From NCBI GenBank assembly GCA_910577115.1, contig CAJTMC010000015.1:26688-90687 (forward strand): DNA of 64,000 nucleotides. Reading direction: 5' to 3'. The notes under the pieces are model-generated. The model searched no databases. It was not told the DNA's origin and saw only the letters and a list, made by a program, of their open reading frames with translations. This DNA comes from an uncultured Lachnospiraceae bacterium. Lineage in GTDB: Bacteria > Bacillota > Clostridia > Lachnospirales > Lachnospiraceae. Shown here in pieces: positions 52,960-61,596 of this stretch; within the stretch, counting starts at the first letter, position 1; the number at the start of each line of letters is the position of its first letter. The translations under genes were made by a program, and so were the position numbers.

Positions 52960-54201
52960 TTACCAAAAAAGCCATTTCTTTTTCTTTGGCTTTTCTTCTG
53001 TCACAGTTTCATTGTCCTTTGCTGTCTGTTCTTCCTCCGTGTTGTCCGCAGTGCCTGCATCTGTTTCATTGGACACAGACACTCCTTCTGCATCCTCATT
53101 TATGACATTTGTGTCATTTTCTGCCATATGCTCTGCGTTTCCTTGTTCTGTTTCACTTTCACTTATGACATCTGTGTCATTTTTTACAGTTTCCCCTGCA
53201 ACCTTCTCCACAACGTCTACCGCTGCTTCATTTATGACATCCGTGTCACTTTCCGCCGCCTTTTGTGCCTTAGCAGCTTCCTCGTCCTCGATATCAAACA
53301 ACGCATTCACAAACTCATCCGCGTGAAACTTCTGCAAATCCTCAATCGTTTCCCCCACGCCTATGTACTTCACCGGCACATTCAGCTCTGACTGGATTGC
53401 CACCGCAATACCGCCCTTTGCCGTTCCGTCCATTTTTGTGAGAATAATCCCTGTTAAATCCGCAACTTCACCAAACTCCCTTGCCTGTGAAAGCGCATTC
53501 TGTCCCGTCGTGCCGTCAAGCACAATCAGGTTTTCCCTGTGTGCGTCCGGAAATTCCCTGTCAATAATGCGGTTCATTTTCTTTAACTCTTCCATTAAAT
53601 TTTTCTTGTTGTGGAGTCGTCCCGCAGTATCACAAATCAGCACATCAACCTTGCGCGCCTTTGCCGCATTCACTGCATCATAAATAACGGAAGCTGGATC
53701 TGCGCCCTCAGCTCCGCCAATCATATCAACGCCCGCCCTGTGCGCCCATTCCGCAAGCTGGTCGCCCGCAGCGGCACGAAACGTATCGGCAGCAGCAATC
53801 AAAACCTTTCTGCCCTGCCCCTTCAAAATACTTGCAAGCTTTCCGACCGAGGTGGTCTTTCCCACGCCGTTTACACCGATGATAAAAATCACCGACTGTT
53901 TTTTCTCAAAATCATACGCCGTTTCCTCCACACGCATCTGCTCCCTGATACTCTCAACAAGCAGCTCCTTGCACTCCGACGGGTGGCGCAGATGCCGTTT
54001 CTTTACCTCGTCCTTCATGCGCTCAATAATATCGTTCGTGGCGTTGACGCCGATATCCCCCATAATCAGAATTTCCTCAAGCTCCTCATAAAAATCGTCG
54101 TCGATCTCCGATGCGCCGTAAAACACTGCGTCAATCCCTGCTACAATGTTATCTCTCGTCTTGTTCAAGCCTTCCTTTAATCGGCTGAAAAATCCTGCCA
54201 T
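52960..54201 (-). CDS. ftsY: signal recognition particle receptor FtsY with repeat-bearing C-terminal tail
   Basis: The NG domain (about 1-305) is a normal FtsY: GVNGVGKTTS (109-118), AAADTFRAAA, DTAGR (191-195) and TKMDGTAKGG. It receives SRP-ribosome complexes at the membrane. Unusually, the acidic region that is generally N-terminal is here a C-terminal tail of about 108 residues with three repeats of (N/S)DTxVI(N/S)E: 318-325, 341-348 and 362-369, ending in KPKKKKWLFW. The start ATG at 54201 overlaps the smc stop (TGATG) with GGAGG seven bases upstream. Confidence 0.95.
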   Translation of the reverse strand: MAGFFSRLKEGLNKTRDNIVAGIDAVFYGASEIDDDFYEELEEILIMGDIGVNATNDIIERMKDEVKKRHLRHPSECKELLVESIREQMRVEETAYDFEKKQSVIFIIGVNGVGKTTSVGKLASILKGQGRKVLIAAADTFRAAAGDQLAEWAHRAGVDMIGGAEGADPASVIYDAVNAAKARKVDVLICDTAGRLHNKKNLMEELKKMNRIIDREFPDAHRENLIVLDGTTGQNALSQAREFGEVADLTGIILTKMDGTAKGGIAVAIQSELNVPVKYIGVGETIEDLQKFHADEFVNALFDIEDEEAAKAQKAAESDTDVINEAAVDVVEKVAGETVKNDTDVISESETEQGNAEHMAENDTNVINEDAEGVSVSNETDAGTADNTEEEQTAKDNETVTEEKPKKKKWLFW

Positions 54202-57200
54202 CAATTTTCCTCCTTACTCTCCTCACTCCACTTATCCATTTCGCTGTCCACCAGATTGACACTGACAAGCGTAGACACGCCTTTTTCCTGCATTGTAATT
54301 CCATACAGTCTGTCTGCCTGCTCCATTGTACCACGTCTGTGCGTAATTACAATAAACTGTGTCGATTTTTTCAGCTTATTCAAATATTTGGCAAACCGAC
54401 TGACATTCTCCTCGTCAAGTGCAGCCTCAATCTCATCCAGCAGGCAAAACGGCGACGGCTTTAAATTCTGTATCGCAAACAGCAGCGCAATTGCCGTAAA
54501 AGATTTTTCTCCACCCGAAAGCTGCATCATATTCTGCAATTTTTTTCCGGGCGGCTGCGCGATAATGCGGATTCCAGCCTCCAAAATATCCTCGTCCTCA
54601 ATCAGCTCAAGCGTGCCCTTTCCGCCGCCGAACAGATCCTTAAACACCTTATCGAACTCATGTTTGATTTCCTCAAACTTTTCGGCAAACTGCTTTCTCA
54701 TTGCCGTATCAAGCTCCGCAATAATACCTTCCAGCGTCTTTTCCGCCTCAATTAAGTCGTCATGCTGGTTTTTCATAAAGGTGTAGCGTTCCATGAGCGT
54801 CTTGTAATCCTCAATCGCGTTTACATTCACGTCGCCAAGCTTTTTGATATCGTCCTTAATTCCCACAATCTGCTTTTTCATCGCAGGGATATTGTCAAAC
54901 GCTTCATTGCGCAGGTCTGACGCACTCTTTAGGGTAATTTCATACTCGCTCCACATATAGTTTATCTGTGCTTCTATTGACTCTTCCAGCTTTTCCCTCT
55001 GTGAATTTAACCGGTAAATTTCTTTGTCAAGTGCAGTCTTCTTTTCCGAAACTTCCTCTCTTGTGTCAAAAAAGCTCTTCTGCTTTTGCTGCAGCGCATC
55101 TTTTGTCTGCTGCTTTTCCTTCAAAGCCGCCTCAGCATCAGACTGCGTGCTGTGCGAAACTGCAATTGTCTTTTCAATTTCCGCTATGTTTTTCTTCCTC
55201 GTTTCCATTTCGTCAAGACACGTATCAAGGCTTGTCTGTACCTCCAAAAGCTCTTCACGATGTCTGGCAAGCTCTCCTTCCACACGATTTAAATTCGTCT
55301 GCTCAAACTCCTGCTGCTGCAAAAGCTTCTCGTATTCGACATCCCATTCGCCTACCATGCCGGTCTTGCTTGATTCCTCGGCGCGATAGGTTTCCAGCTC
55401 CTTTTGGTATGTAAGGATATCTGCTTCGAGCTTTTTCTCCTCCTCCTCAGAGCTTTTCAGCTCCTTTAAGGTCTTTTCTTTATCCACACTCAGCTCACTA
55501 GTCTTTTCCTCGATTTCCTGCTCCTCGTCCTTTAAAGATCCAAAGCCCTGCTCTGCTTGTGCCCTCCGCTCCTCGGCAGCCGTCACATTTAACCGCGCCG
55601 TATTCTGCTCAATAAACAGCGCCTGCAGCTTTGCCTTTGCCTCCTCGATATCCTTTCGCAATACATTCCGCTCCGCCTTAATATTGTCAATATCCCTGTC
55701 CGCCTGTCCCAGTCGTTCCTTTGTATCTTTGAGCTTTTTCTCCAGCTCCTCCAGCTCACGCCGTCTTCCCAAAAGATTGGAATTATTCTTAAACGCTCCG
55801 CCACTGATTGCTCCGCCAGGCACCAAAAGCTCGCCCTCTTGCGTGACCATTCGCACACTGTAATTGTATTTTTTTGCAATTTTGACTGCATTATCAATAT
55901 GGTCAACCACGACAATCCTTCCAAGCATTGTCTTCGCCACGTTCTGATACTTCTTATCCACCTTTACAATGGAGTCTGCAAGACCGATTACGCCCTTCTC
56001 TTTCAAAACATCAGGCATCTTAAATTCCTGCGGCTTTGTAATGCTTGTGAGAGGCAAAAACGTGGCGCGGCCAAACCGGTTCTTCTTTAGAAAAGCAATC
56101 ATTTTTTTTGCGATTTCCTCATCATTTGTGACAATATTTTGGATATTTCCGCCAAGCGCAGTCTCTATCGCAGTCTCATACTCCTTGTCAACCTTGATAA
56201 TATCCGCCACAACACCAATAATGCCCTCGTTTTTATCCTTCTGCTCCATTACTCTCTGAATACTGTTCCCGTAACCCTCATAACGCTCCGTAAGGTTTGA
56301 AATCGTATCCAGCTTTGTCTTGTATCTCTGATATTTTCCCTGAAGGGTTCTGATTTCATCATCTTTATTGGAAAGGCGTTCCTTAAAGGTACTGGTTTTT
56401 GCTTCCATTTCAGCAAGGCGATCGTTCGCTGCAATAATCTCATCATTAATTCTGCCAAATGCCTCCTGCAGCGTTTTGATCTCCGCATCTCTTTCTGCTT
56501 CATCGCTTTTTGCACGAAGCAGCCGCGAATTCAGCTCTGCCTTGCGAATGCGCAGCTGCTCCATCATCGCGTCAAAGCTTCCGATATTGGATTTGATTGT
56601 GGCGCGTTCACCCAGCATTTGTATAATCCGGTTTTTATTCTCCTCAATCTTTGTGTTAAGATTCTCAATGTACGCCTGAACCTCCGAAAGCGAGCCTTTC
56701 GCCTCGCTGCGTTCTTTCTCAGTATCTGCCACCTTTTCGTCAAGCGCTGTCTTGACCGCAAGGAGTTTGACTCGCTCTTCTTCCTTTTTTCCAATCTGTT
56801 CGCTGATTGCCGCTATGCGCTCATGAAAGTGCTGTTCATTACCCTGCGCGCCTTTCATCTGCTCTCTCAGGACATTCATCTCACCCTCAAGCTTTCCGCG
56901 CGTCACGCTTGTATCCGTAAGGGTGGCTCTTGTATCCTCAAGCTCCTGCTCAAGCTCTTCTATCCGGTTTTGAATAACGTCGTATTCTTCCTTAATCTTG
57001 TCATACTTAGATGCAGTCTCATCATACGCTTCCCTCGCAATTGTATAGTTTTTTTCAACCGTAAAGAGCTGCTCTGAAAGACTTTTATTCTCCAAAAGGA
57101 ACATATTCACGTCAAGTTCCTTTAATTCCTCCTTTTTCTTTAAATAAACCTTTGCCTTCTCGGACTGCTTTTCCAACGGTCCCGTCTGTTTCTCCAGCTC

Positions 57201-57788
57201 ACTTAAAATATCCGTAACACGAATTAAATTATTTTTCTCGTCCTCAAGCTTTTTCTGCGCCGTTGCTTTGCGTTTCTTAAACTTTACAATCCCCGCTGCC
57301 TCATCAAAAAGCTCTCTTTTTTCGTCGGGCTTTCCGCTCAGAATTTTTTCAATCTGTCCCTGTCCGATAATGGAGTACCCCTCTTTACCAATACCCGTAT
57401 CATAGAAAAGCTCATTGACATCTTTTAGGCGACAGGGAATCCCGTTGATCGAATATTCGCTTTCTCCGGAGCGGTAAAGCCTTCTGGCTACCGTCACCTC
57501 ATTATAGTCTATGGCAAGCTTGTGGTCTGCGTTATCAAACGTAATCGCCACATAAGCATAACCAAGCGGTTTGCGAAGCTCTGTTCCCGAAAAAATAACG
57601 TCCTGCATCGACTCACCACGAAGCTGCTTGATGCGCTGTTCACCAAGTACCCAGCGCACCGCGTCTGCTACGTTACTTTTCCCCGAGCCGTTTGGCCCTA
57701 CAATATCCGTAATCCCCTGATGAAACTGAAACATAATTTTATTTGCAAAGGACTTAAACCCCTGTACTTCGATACTCTTTAAATACAT
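54201..57788 (-). CDS. smc: chromosome segregation ATPase SMC
   Basis: The 1195-residue protein has Walker A GPNGSGKSN (about 33-41), two long coiled coils, a hinge (about 520-680), then the ABC signature LSGGEKS and Walker B LLDEIEAALDE near the C-terminus. It compacts and separates daughter chromosomes with ScpA/ScpB. It starts directly after the rnc stop (TAG then ATG) and overlaps ftsY, the conserved rnc-smc-ftsY order of Firmicutes. Confidence 0.98.
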   Translation of the reverse strand: MYLKSIEVQGFKSFANKIMFQFHQGITDIVGPNGSGKSNVADAVRWVLGEQRIKQLRGESMQDVIFSGTELRKPLGYAYVAITFDNADHKLAIDYNEVTVARRLYRSGESEYSINGIPCRLKDVNELFYDTGIGKEGYSIIGQGQIEKILSGKPDEKRELFDEAAGIVKFKKRKATAQKKLEDEKNNLIRVTDILSELEKQTGPLEKQSEKAKVYLKKKEELKELDVNMFLLENKSLSEQLFTVEKNYTIAREAYDETASKYDKIKEEYDVIQNRIEELEQELEDTRATLTDTSVTRGKLEGEMNVLREQMKGAQGNEQHFHERIAAISEQIGKKEEERVKLLAVKTALDEKVADTEKERSEAKGSLSEVQAYIENLNTKIEENKNRIIQMLGERATIKSNIGSFDAMMEQLRIRKAELNSRLLRAKSDEAERDAEIKTLQEAFGRINDEIIAANDRLAEMEAKTSTFKERLSNKDDEIRTLQGKYQRYKTKLDTISNLTERYEGYGNSIQRVMEQKDKNEGIIGVVADIIKVDKEYETAIETALGGNIQNIVTNDEEIAKKMIAFLKKNRFGRATFLPLTSITKPQEFKMPDVLKEKGVIGLADSIVKVDKKYQNVAKTMLGRIVVVDHIDNAVKIAKKYNYSVRMVTQEGELLVPGGAISGGAFKNNSNLLGRRRELEELEKKLKDTKERLGQADRDIDNIKAERNVLRKDIEEAKAKLQALFIEQNTARLNVTAAEERRAQAEQGFGSLKDEEQEIEEKTSELSVDKEKTLKELKSSEEEEKKLEADILTYQKELETYRAEESSKTGMVGEWDVEYEKLLQQQEFEQTNLNRVEGELARHREELLEVQTSLDTCLDEMETRKKNIAEIEKTIAVSHSTQSDAEAALKEKQQTKDALQQKQKSFFDTREEVSEKKTALDKEIYRLNSQREKLEESIEAQINYMWSEYEITLKSASDLRNEAFDNIPAMKKQIVGIKDDIKKLGDVNVNAIEDYKTLMERYTFMKNQHDDLIEAEKTLEGIIAELDTAMRKQFAEKFEEIKHEFDKVFKDLFGGGKGTLELIEDEDILEAGIRIIAQPPGKKLQNMMQLSGGEKSFTAIALLFAIQNLKPSPFCLLDEIEAALDEENVSRFAKYLNKLKKSTQFIVITHRRGTMEQADRLYGITMQEKGVSTLVSVNLVDSEMDKWSEESKEEN

Positions 57789-58502
57789 CTATCTGCCTCT
57801 CTCCTTCAGCATCATAAGCGCCTCATATGCCGCCTGCTGTTCCGCTGCCTTTTTTGTCCTGCCAACGCCTGTCCCGATTTCCGTTCCGTCAAGATAAGCC
57901 TTTACATGGAACTCCTTGTCATGGTCAGGTCCCGTCTCTCCTACAAGCTCATAATGCAGCTGCGCGGTATTCTTTTTTTGAACTTCCTCCTGCAAAAGCG
58001 TCTTGCTGTCCATAAAAAGAATTTTATTTTCCAAATCGGAAAGGACAAAATGGTATATGTATTTTTGGGCCTCCTCTATGCCGCCGTCAAGGAAAATTGC
58101 GCCAATCACTGCTTCCATTACGTCCGAGGTAATGGAAGCGCGCTTTCTTCCGCCCGTTGCCTCTTCTCCCTTTCCCAAAAGGATATAAGAGCCTAAATCA
58201 ATATCCCTAGCACAGTAGGCAAGCGCCGGCTCACACACCATTGATGCGCGCATTCGTGTAAGCTGGCCTTCGGGCATTTCAGGATTTTCCCGAAACAGGA
58301 ATTCGCTGGAAACCATCTCCAAAACAGCATCACCTAAAAACTCAAGCCGCTCATAATTGCTTAGCTTATTAATCTTTTGTTCATTTGCAAAAGAGCTGTG
58401 CGTGATTGCTTGCTTTAGCAGACCTTCATCTTTAAACTGATACCCTATCTTTTCCTGCAGCTCTTTCAGGAGTTCCTTCATATTCCGCATTGTTTTTACC
58501 AT
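57789..58502 (-). CDS. rnc: ribonuclease III
   Basis: RNase III cleaves double-stranded RNA such as rRNA precursors. The 237-residue protein has the nuclease signature YERLEFLGDAVLE and a C-terminal double-stranded RNA-binding domain ending GVGRTKKAAEQQAAYEAL. In-frame ATGs at 58502 and 58490 are both possible; AAAAGGA is only two bases before the first. A hairpin terminator lies between it and acpP. Confidence 0.96.
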   Translation of the reverse strand: MVKTMRNMKELLKELQEKIGYQFKDEGLLKQAITHSSFANEQKINKLSNYERLEFLGDAVLEMVSSEFLFRENPEMPEGQLTRMRASMVCEPALAYCARDIDLGSYILLGKGEEATGGRKRASITSDVMEAVIGAIFLDGGIEEAQKYIYHFVLSDLENKILFMDSKTLLQEEVQKKNTAQLHYELVGETGPDHDKEFHVKAYLDGTEIGTGVGRTKKAAEQQAAYEALMMLKERGR

Positions 58503-58526
58503 ATTCCTTTTCTATAATCATCATGC

Positions 58527-58552
58527 AAAAAGCCCCGTCAAAAAGGGCTCTT
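58527..58552 (-). terminator. hairpin terminator between acpP and rnc
   Basis: On the minus strand AAAGAGCCC pairs with GGGCTTTTT across a nine-base loop, one mismatch, with a run of five T. It lies 33 bases past the acpP stop and would partly limit read-through into rnc. Confidence 0.7.
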
Positions 58553-58584
58553 TGTCAAAAAAAGTATAGGGAAATATACTTTTT

Positions 58585-58812
58585 TTACATTCTCTGTTTT
58601 ATAAGTGCAACGGCATCTTGAACTGTTTTTACGTGCTCCACTTCCCCAGGAGGTATTGTAACGCCAAGCTCGTCCTCCACACCGGTAAAAATCTGATAAA
58701 GGTCTAATGAGTCAGCGCCTAAGTCGGACACAAAATCCATACCGGGCTCGATTTCGTCCGTATCCATTCCCAAAACAGCCGCAGTCACCTTTCGCAGCAC
58801 ATTAAATTCCAT
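58585..58812 (-). CDS. acpP: acyl carrier protein
   Basis: A 75-residue acyl carrier protein with S35 in GADSLDLYQ, the site where 4'-phosphopantetheine is attached, and an acidic helical fold. ATG 58812 is chosen because AAAGG lies nine bases before it and it gives standard length; an ATG three codons earlier overlaps the ribosome site. It starts one base after the plsX stop. CoaD, encoded at 10 kb, supplies the cofactor pathway. Confidence 0.95.
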   Translation of the reverse strand: MEFNVLRKVTAAVLGMDTDEIEPGMDFVSDLGADSLDLYQIFTGVEDELGVTIPPGEVEHVKTVQDAVALIKQRM

Positions 58813-58813
58813 T

Positions 58814-59827
58814 TCATTCATCCTTTAAAACGACCTTTTCCTTAATCTTCTCGTTGATTTTCTGTTCCTTAAAGGTTACGCACTGTAAAATTGAGTTTTT
58901 GATTTCAATCGCCTTCGAGCTTCCATGCGTCTTAACGACCAAACCGTTTAATCCAAGCAGCGGCGCTCCGCCATGCTCCTCAAGACTAAAGCCTTTTAAT
59001 GTTTGCTTTAACGCAGGCTTAATCAGCCACGCCCCTATTTTACTTCTAAGAGAAGACATCAGACCTGATTTTACTTTCGCTAACAGCATCGCGCCGACAC
59101 CTTCGTATAGCTTCAAAATAATATTTCCGGCAAACGCCTCGCAGACAATGACATCCGCATACCCCGTCGGGATATCCCGCGCCTCAATGCTGCCGATAAA
59201 ATGAATCTCAGGGCAGTTCTTTAAAAGCGGGAACGTTTCTTTGACAAGGGCATTTCCCTTCTCCTCTTCCGCTCCGATATTGACAATCGCCACTTTCGGA
59301 TTTGGCACGCCCATAACGCTCTCCATGTACACCGAACCCATCTTTGCAAACTGTACAAGATGCGACGGTCTTGCATCTACATTCGCACCGCAGTCGATTA
59401 ATAAGGAACAGCCGTCCTGTGTGGGGATTAACGGTGCAAGGGGCGGTCTCTCAATCCCTTTTATTCTTCCGACAATCAACTGGCCTCCGACAAGCACTGC
59501 CCCCGAGCTTCCTGCCGACACAAATGCGTCACACGTACCGTCTTTCACAAGATTGAGTGCCACCACAATGGACGAATCCTTCTTTTTCCTGATTGCCATG
59601 ACAGGCGGTTCTGCCGTCTCAATAATTTCCGTTGCAGGAACCACTTCAATTTGTTCTTTGTTATAGGTATACTGTGCAAGCTCCTTTTCAACCGTATCCT
59701 TCTGCCCTGTCAGATATACCTTGATTTTACTGTTTTCATTGACAGCCTCAACAGCGCCTTTTACAATTTCCATCGGTGCGTTGTCGCCACCCATCGCATC
59801 AACCGCTACTTTTATCATTTCATCCAT
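58814..59827 (-). CDS. plsX: phosphate acyltransferase PlsX
   Basis: PlsX turns acyl-ACP into acyl phosphate for PlsY, starting phospholipid synthesis. The 337-residue protein has VDAMGGDNAP at the N-terminus, the SAGSSGAVLVGGQ stretch near 97-110, and VCEAFAGNIILKLYEG near 220. ATG 59827 (MDEMIKVAV) has GGAGG nine bases before it; longer versions are excluded. In the same operon as acpP, it ties acyl-ACP to the FakA/DegV route, which also yields acyl phosphate. Confidence 0.95.
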   Translation of the reverse strand: MDEMIKVAVDAMGGDNAPMEIVKGAVEAVNENSKIKVYLTGQKDTVEKELAQYTYNKEQIEVVPATEIIETAEPPVMAIRKKKDSSIVVALNLVKDGTCDAFVSAGSSGAVLVGGQLIVGRIKGIERPPLAPLIPTQDGCSLLIDCGANVDARPSHLVQFAKMGSVYMESVMGVPNPKVAIVNIGAEEEKGNALVKETFPLLKNCPEIHFIGSIEARDIPTGYADVIVCEAFAGNIILKLYEGVGAMLLAKVKSGLMSSLRSKIGAWLIKPALKQTLKGFSLEEHGGAPLLGLNGLVVKTHGSSKAIEIKNSILQCVTFKEQKINEKIKEKVVLKDE

Positions 59828-60099
59828 TGCCAAAATCCTCCATATCACTATAAATGATACTAAAACCGCTGTCAAAAATCAAGCAAAATCACCCAAAAGA
59901 TAACCACGAACGGGCACACGTCTCAAACCATTCCTTGACAGTGCTCAGATTTTCCAAAATTCTTTGCGAAAAAACGCATTCGCCCGTTATAATCATGTAA
60001 AATGCTTTCCGGGGGGATTCAGATAAAGTCAGAAACGCCCGCCTTAAAACACTTCTTCTCCGTTTTGAGAGATAAATATCCATCATATGGTACAGCATT
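59828..60099 (-). other. untranslated leader of the plsX operon
   Basis: About 270 bases separate the proposed transcription start from plsX. A 72-codon open frame (59889-60107) covers most of it but overlaps the -10 box and has no ribosome site, so it is not called as a gene. No FapR-like operator or known riboswitch was recognised in it. Confidence 0.4.
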
Positions 60100-60105
60100 A
60101 CTGAC

Positions 60106-60133
60106 ATTATATCATAACAGCACGAATAATCAA
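60106..60133 (-). promoter_or_regulatory. promoter of the plsX-acpP-rnc-smc-ftsY operon
   Basis: On the minus strand TTGATT (60133-60128) and TATAAT (60111-60106) lie 16 bases apart, with a TGn extension before the -10 box. Transcription would begin near 60099. Confidence 0.75.
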
Positions 60134-60256
60134 TAACCTTCTTTTTTGAGTTTCGCCTTTTTAAGTCTTATCTCATTTGCTTCCAAAATAAAAAATACAA
60201 AAACACCAGATCTTTGTTATAATTTAATCACCACAAAATAAATAAACAAAGGAGTG

Positions 60257-60286
60257 TTAAGTTCGCGCTTACGGGAATGGATACCC
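60257..60286. repeat. solo IS-end-like sequence
   Basis: TTAAGTTCGCGCTTACGGG (60257-60275) differs by one base from the left end of the IS200-type relic at 62.8 kb, and is likewise followed by a small GGG...CCC hairpin. No transposase or right end lies near it. Confidence 0.55.
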
Positions 60287-60345
60287 TCTATTTTTCATTT
60301 TCAATCTTAACCCCATTATACAGACAATAAATTGAAGAATATTTG

Positions 60346-60373
60346 TTGTATAAGATTATTTATGTGATATAAT
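60346..60373 (+). promoter_or_regulatory. promoter of the secreted metallo-beta-lactamase-fold gene
   Basis: TTGTAT (60346-60351) and TATAAT (60368-60373) are 16 bases apart with TGn ahead of the -10 box. The start codon is 47 bases beyond. Confidence 0.7.
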
Positions 60374-60419
60374 TTTATTATAAAGCTGTTCAAATGAGGG
60401 AAATGGCAGGGATATAAAT

Positions 60420-61514
60420 ATGAAAAACGTTTATAAAAACATTGTAAGCATCATATTGGTAGCATCGGTTGTCATTGGTACGTTTTTCCTGGACACATCT
60501 ATGATGTCACTCGCAGCCGATGCAAAACAGATGGAAGTGCATTTCATTGATGTCGGGCAGGGAGATGCAACTTTGATAACATGTGACGGACATTCCATGT
60601 TGATTGATGCGGGAGACGATTCAAAAGGTACTGCAATCCAGAATTATCTGCAAAAACAAAAAATACAAAAATTAGATTACCTAATCCTCACACATCCGGA
60701 TGCAGACCACATTGGCGGAGCACCGGTCATTATAACAAAATTTGAAATCAACAAGGTTTTTGTTTCAAATTATGAAAAGGATAATAAGACATATCAAAAG
60801 CTGATACAAGCCTTGGACAATAAACGGTTAAAAGCGACCACGCCGAAGGTTGGTGCGAAATATTATCTCGGAACAGCGGAAATAATCATTCTAGCACCAA
60901 ATAAGAAATATGACGATCCCAACAATGCTTCCGTCTGCGTTTTGATTAAAAACGGTGAAAACCGTTTCCTGTTTACGGGAGATGCTGAAGAAAAAGCAGA
61001 AAAGGATATTCTTGATAATCAGCTTGATATTTCAGCAAATGTATATCATGCAGGACATCATGGAAGCAGGACTTCTACATCAGAAGAATTTTTTAAGGCT
61101 GTTAAACCTGTGTATGCGGTTATCAGTTGTGGTGAGGGAAACTTTTATGGACATCCGCATGCTCAGACACTCAACCTGTTTCGAACAAACGGGGTAGAAG
61201 TTTTCAGAACAGATGAGCAAGGCAGTATTATAGCTGTCAGCGACGGAAAGGAAATTGTATGGAACTGTAGTCCGTCAACGACTTGGATTGCAGGGGAACC
61301 ATCCGATTCCTCAAAATCTGAATCTATACAAGAAAAAACAAATGAAACTCCAGTAGCTACAACCTATATTTGTAATATCAATACAAAGAAATTTCATTAT
61401 CCAAGCTGTTCAAGCGTAAAACAGATGAGCGAAAAAAATAAAAAGACCGTTACACTATCAAGAGATGAAGTCATTTCACAAGGCTATGTGCCTTGCAAAA
61501 GATGTAATCCATAA
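60420..61514 (+). CDS. secreted ComEC-like metallo-beta-lactamase-fold protein with C-terminal Ada-like motif
   Basis: The 364-residue protein has a signal peptide (1-34, ...SLAADA), then a metallo-beta-lactamase fold like the hydrolase domain of ComEC: HFIDVGQGDA, THPDADHIGG (91-100, HxxxDH-type metal site), FTGDAEEKAE and YHAGHHGS. Residues about 315-364 form a small Cys-containing domain, FHYPSC...YVPCKRCNP, resembling the Ada metal-binding/adhesion-like tail found on bacterial nuclease-type proteins. It probably acts outside the cell on a phosphodiester or DNA; no ComEC channel region is present. AGGGA precedes the ATG. Confidence 0.88.
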   Translation: MKNVYKNIVSIILVASVVIGTFFLDTSMMSLAADAKQMEVHFIDVGQGDATLITCDGHSMLIDAGDDSKGTAIQNYLQKQKIQKLDYLILTHPDADHIGGAPVIITKFEINKVFVSNYEKDNKTYQKLIQALDNKRLKATTPKVGAKYYLGTAEIIILAPNKKYDDPNNASVCVLIKNGENRFLFTGDAEEKAEKDILDNQLDISANVYHAGHHGSRTSTSEEFFKAVKPVYAVISCGEGNFYGHPHAQTLNLFRTNGVEVFRTDEQGSIIAVSDGKEIVWNCSPSTTWIAGEPSDSSKSESIQEKTNETPVATTYICNINTKKFHYPSCSSVKQMSEKNKKTVTLSRDEVISQGYVPCKRCNP

Positions 61515-61549
61515 ATTACTTTCATGTTTTAATATTAAAGAAATGATAG

Positions 61550-61593
61550 AAGAGCCATGACAATCCATTAAATGAATTGTCATGGCTCTTTTT
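61550..61593 (+). terminator. strong intrinsic terminator
   Basis: AAGAGCCATGACAAT (61550-61564) pairs with ATTGTCATGGCTCTT (61576-61590), fifteen perfect pairs, followed by TTT. It serves the plus-strand gene and, by symmetry, the converging CbiE/T-like gene that ends at 61597. Confidence 0.95.
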
Positions 61594-61596
61594 GGT

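Noticed and set aside
54256..54786. Long plus-strand frame opposite smc
   Set aside because: Antisense to the conserved SMC head; codon pattern and repeated Ser-rich translation are those of a shadow frame.
59889..60107. 72-codon open frame upstream of plsX
   Set aside because: It overlaps the -10 box of the plsX promoter, lacks a ribosome site and resembles no known protein; the sequence is better explained as the operon leader.
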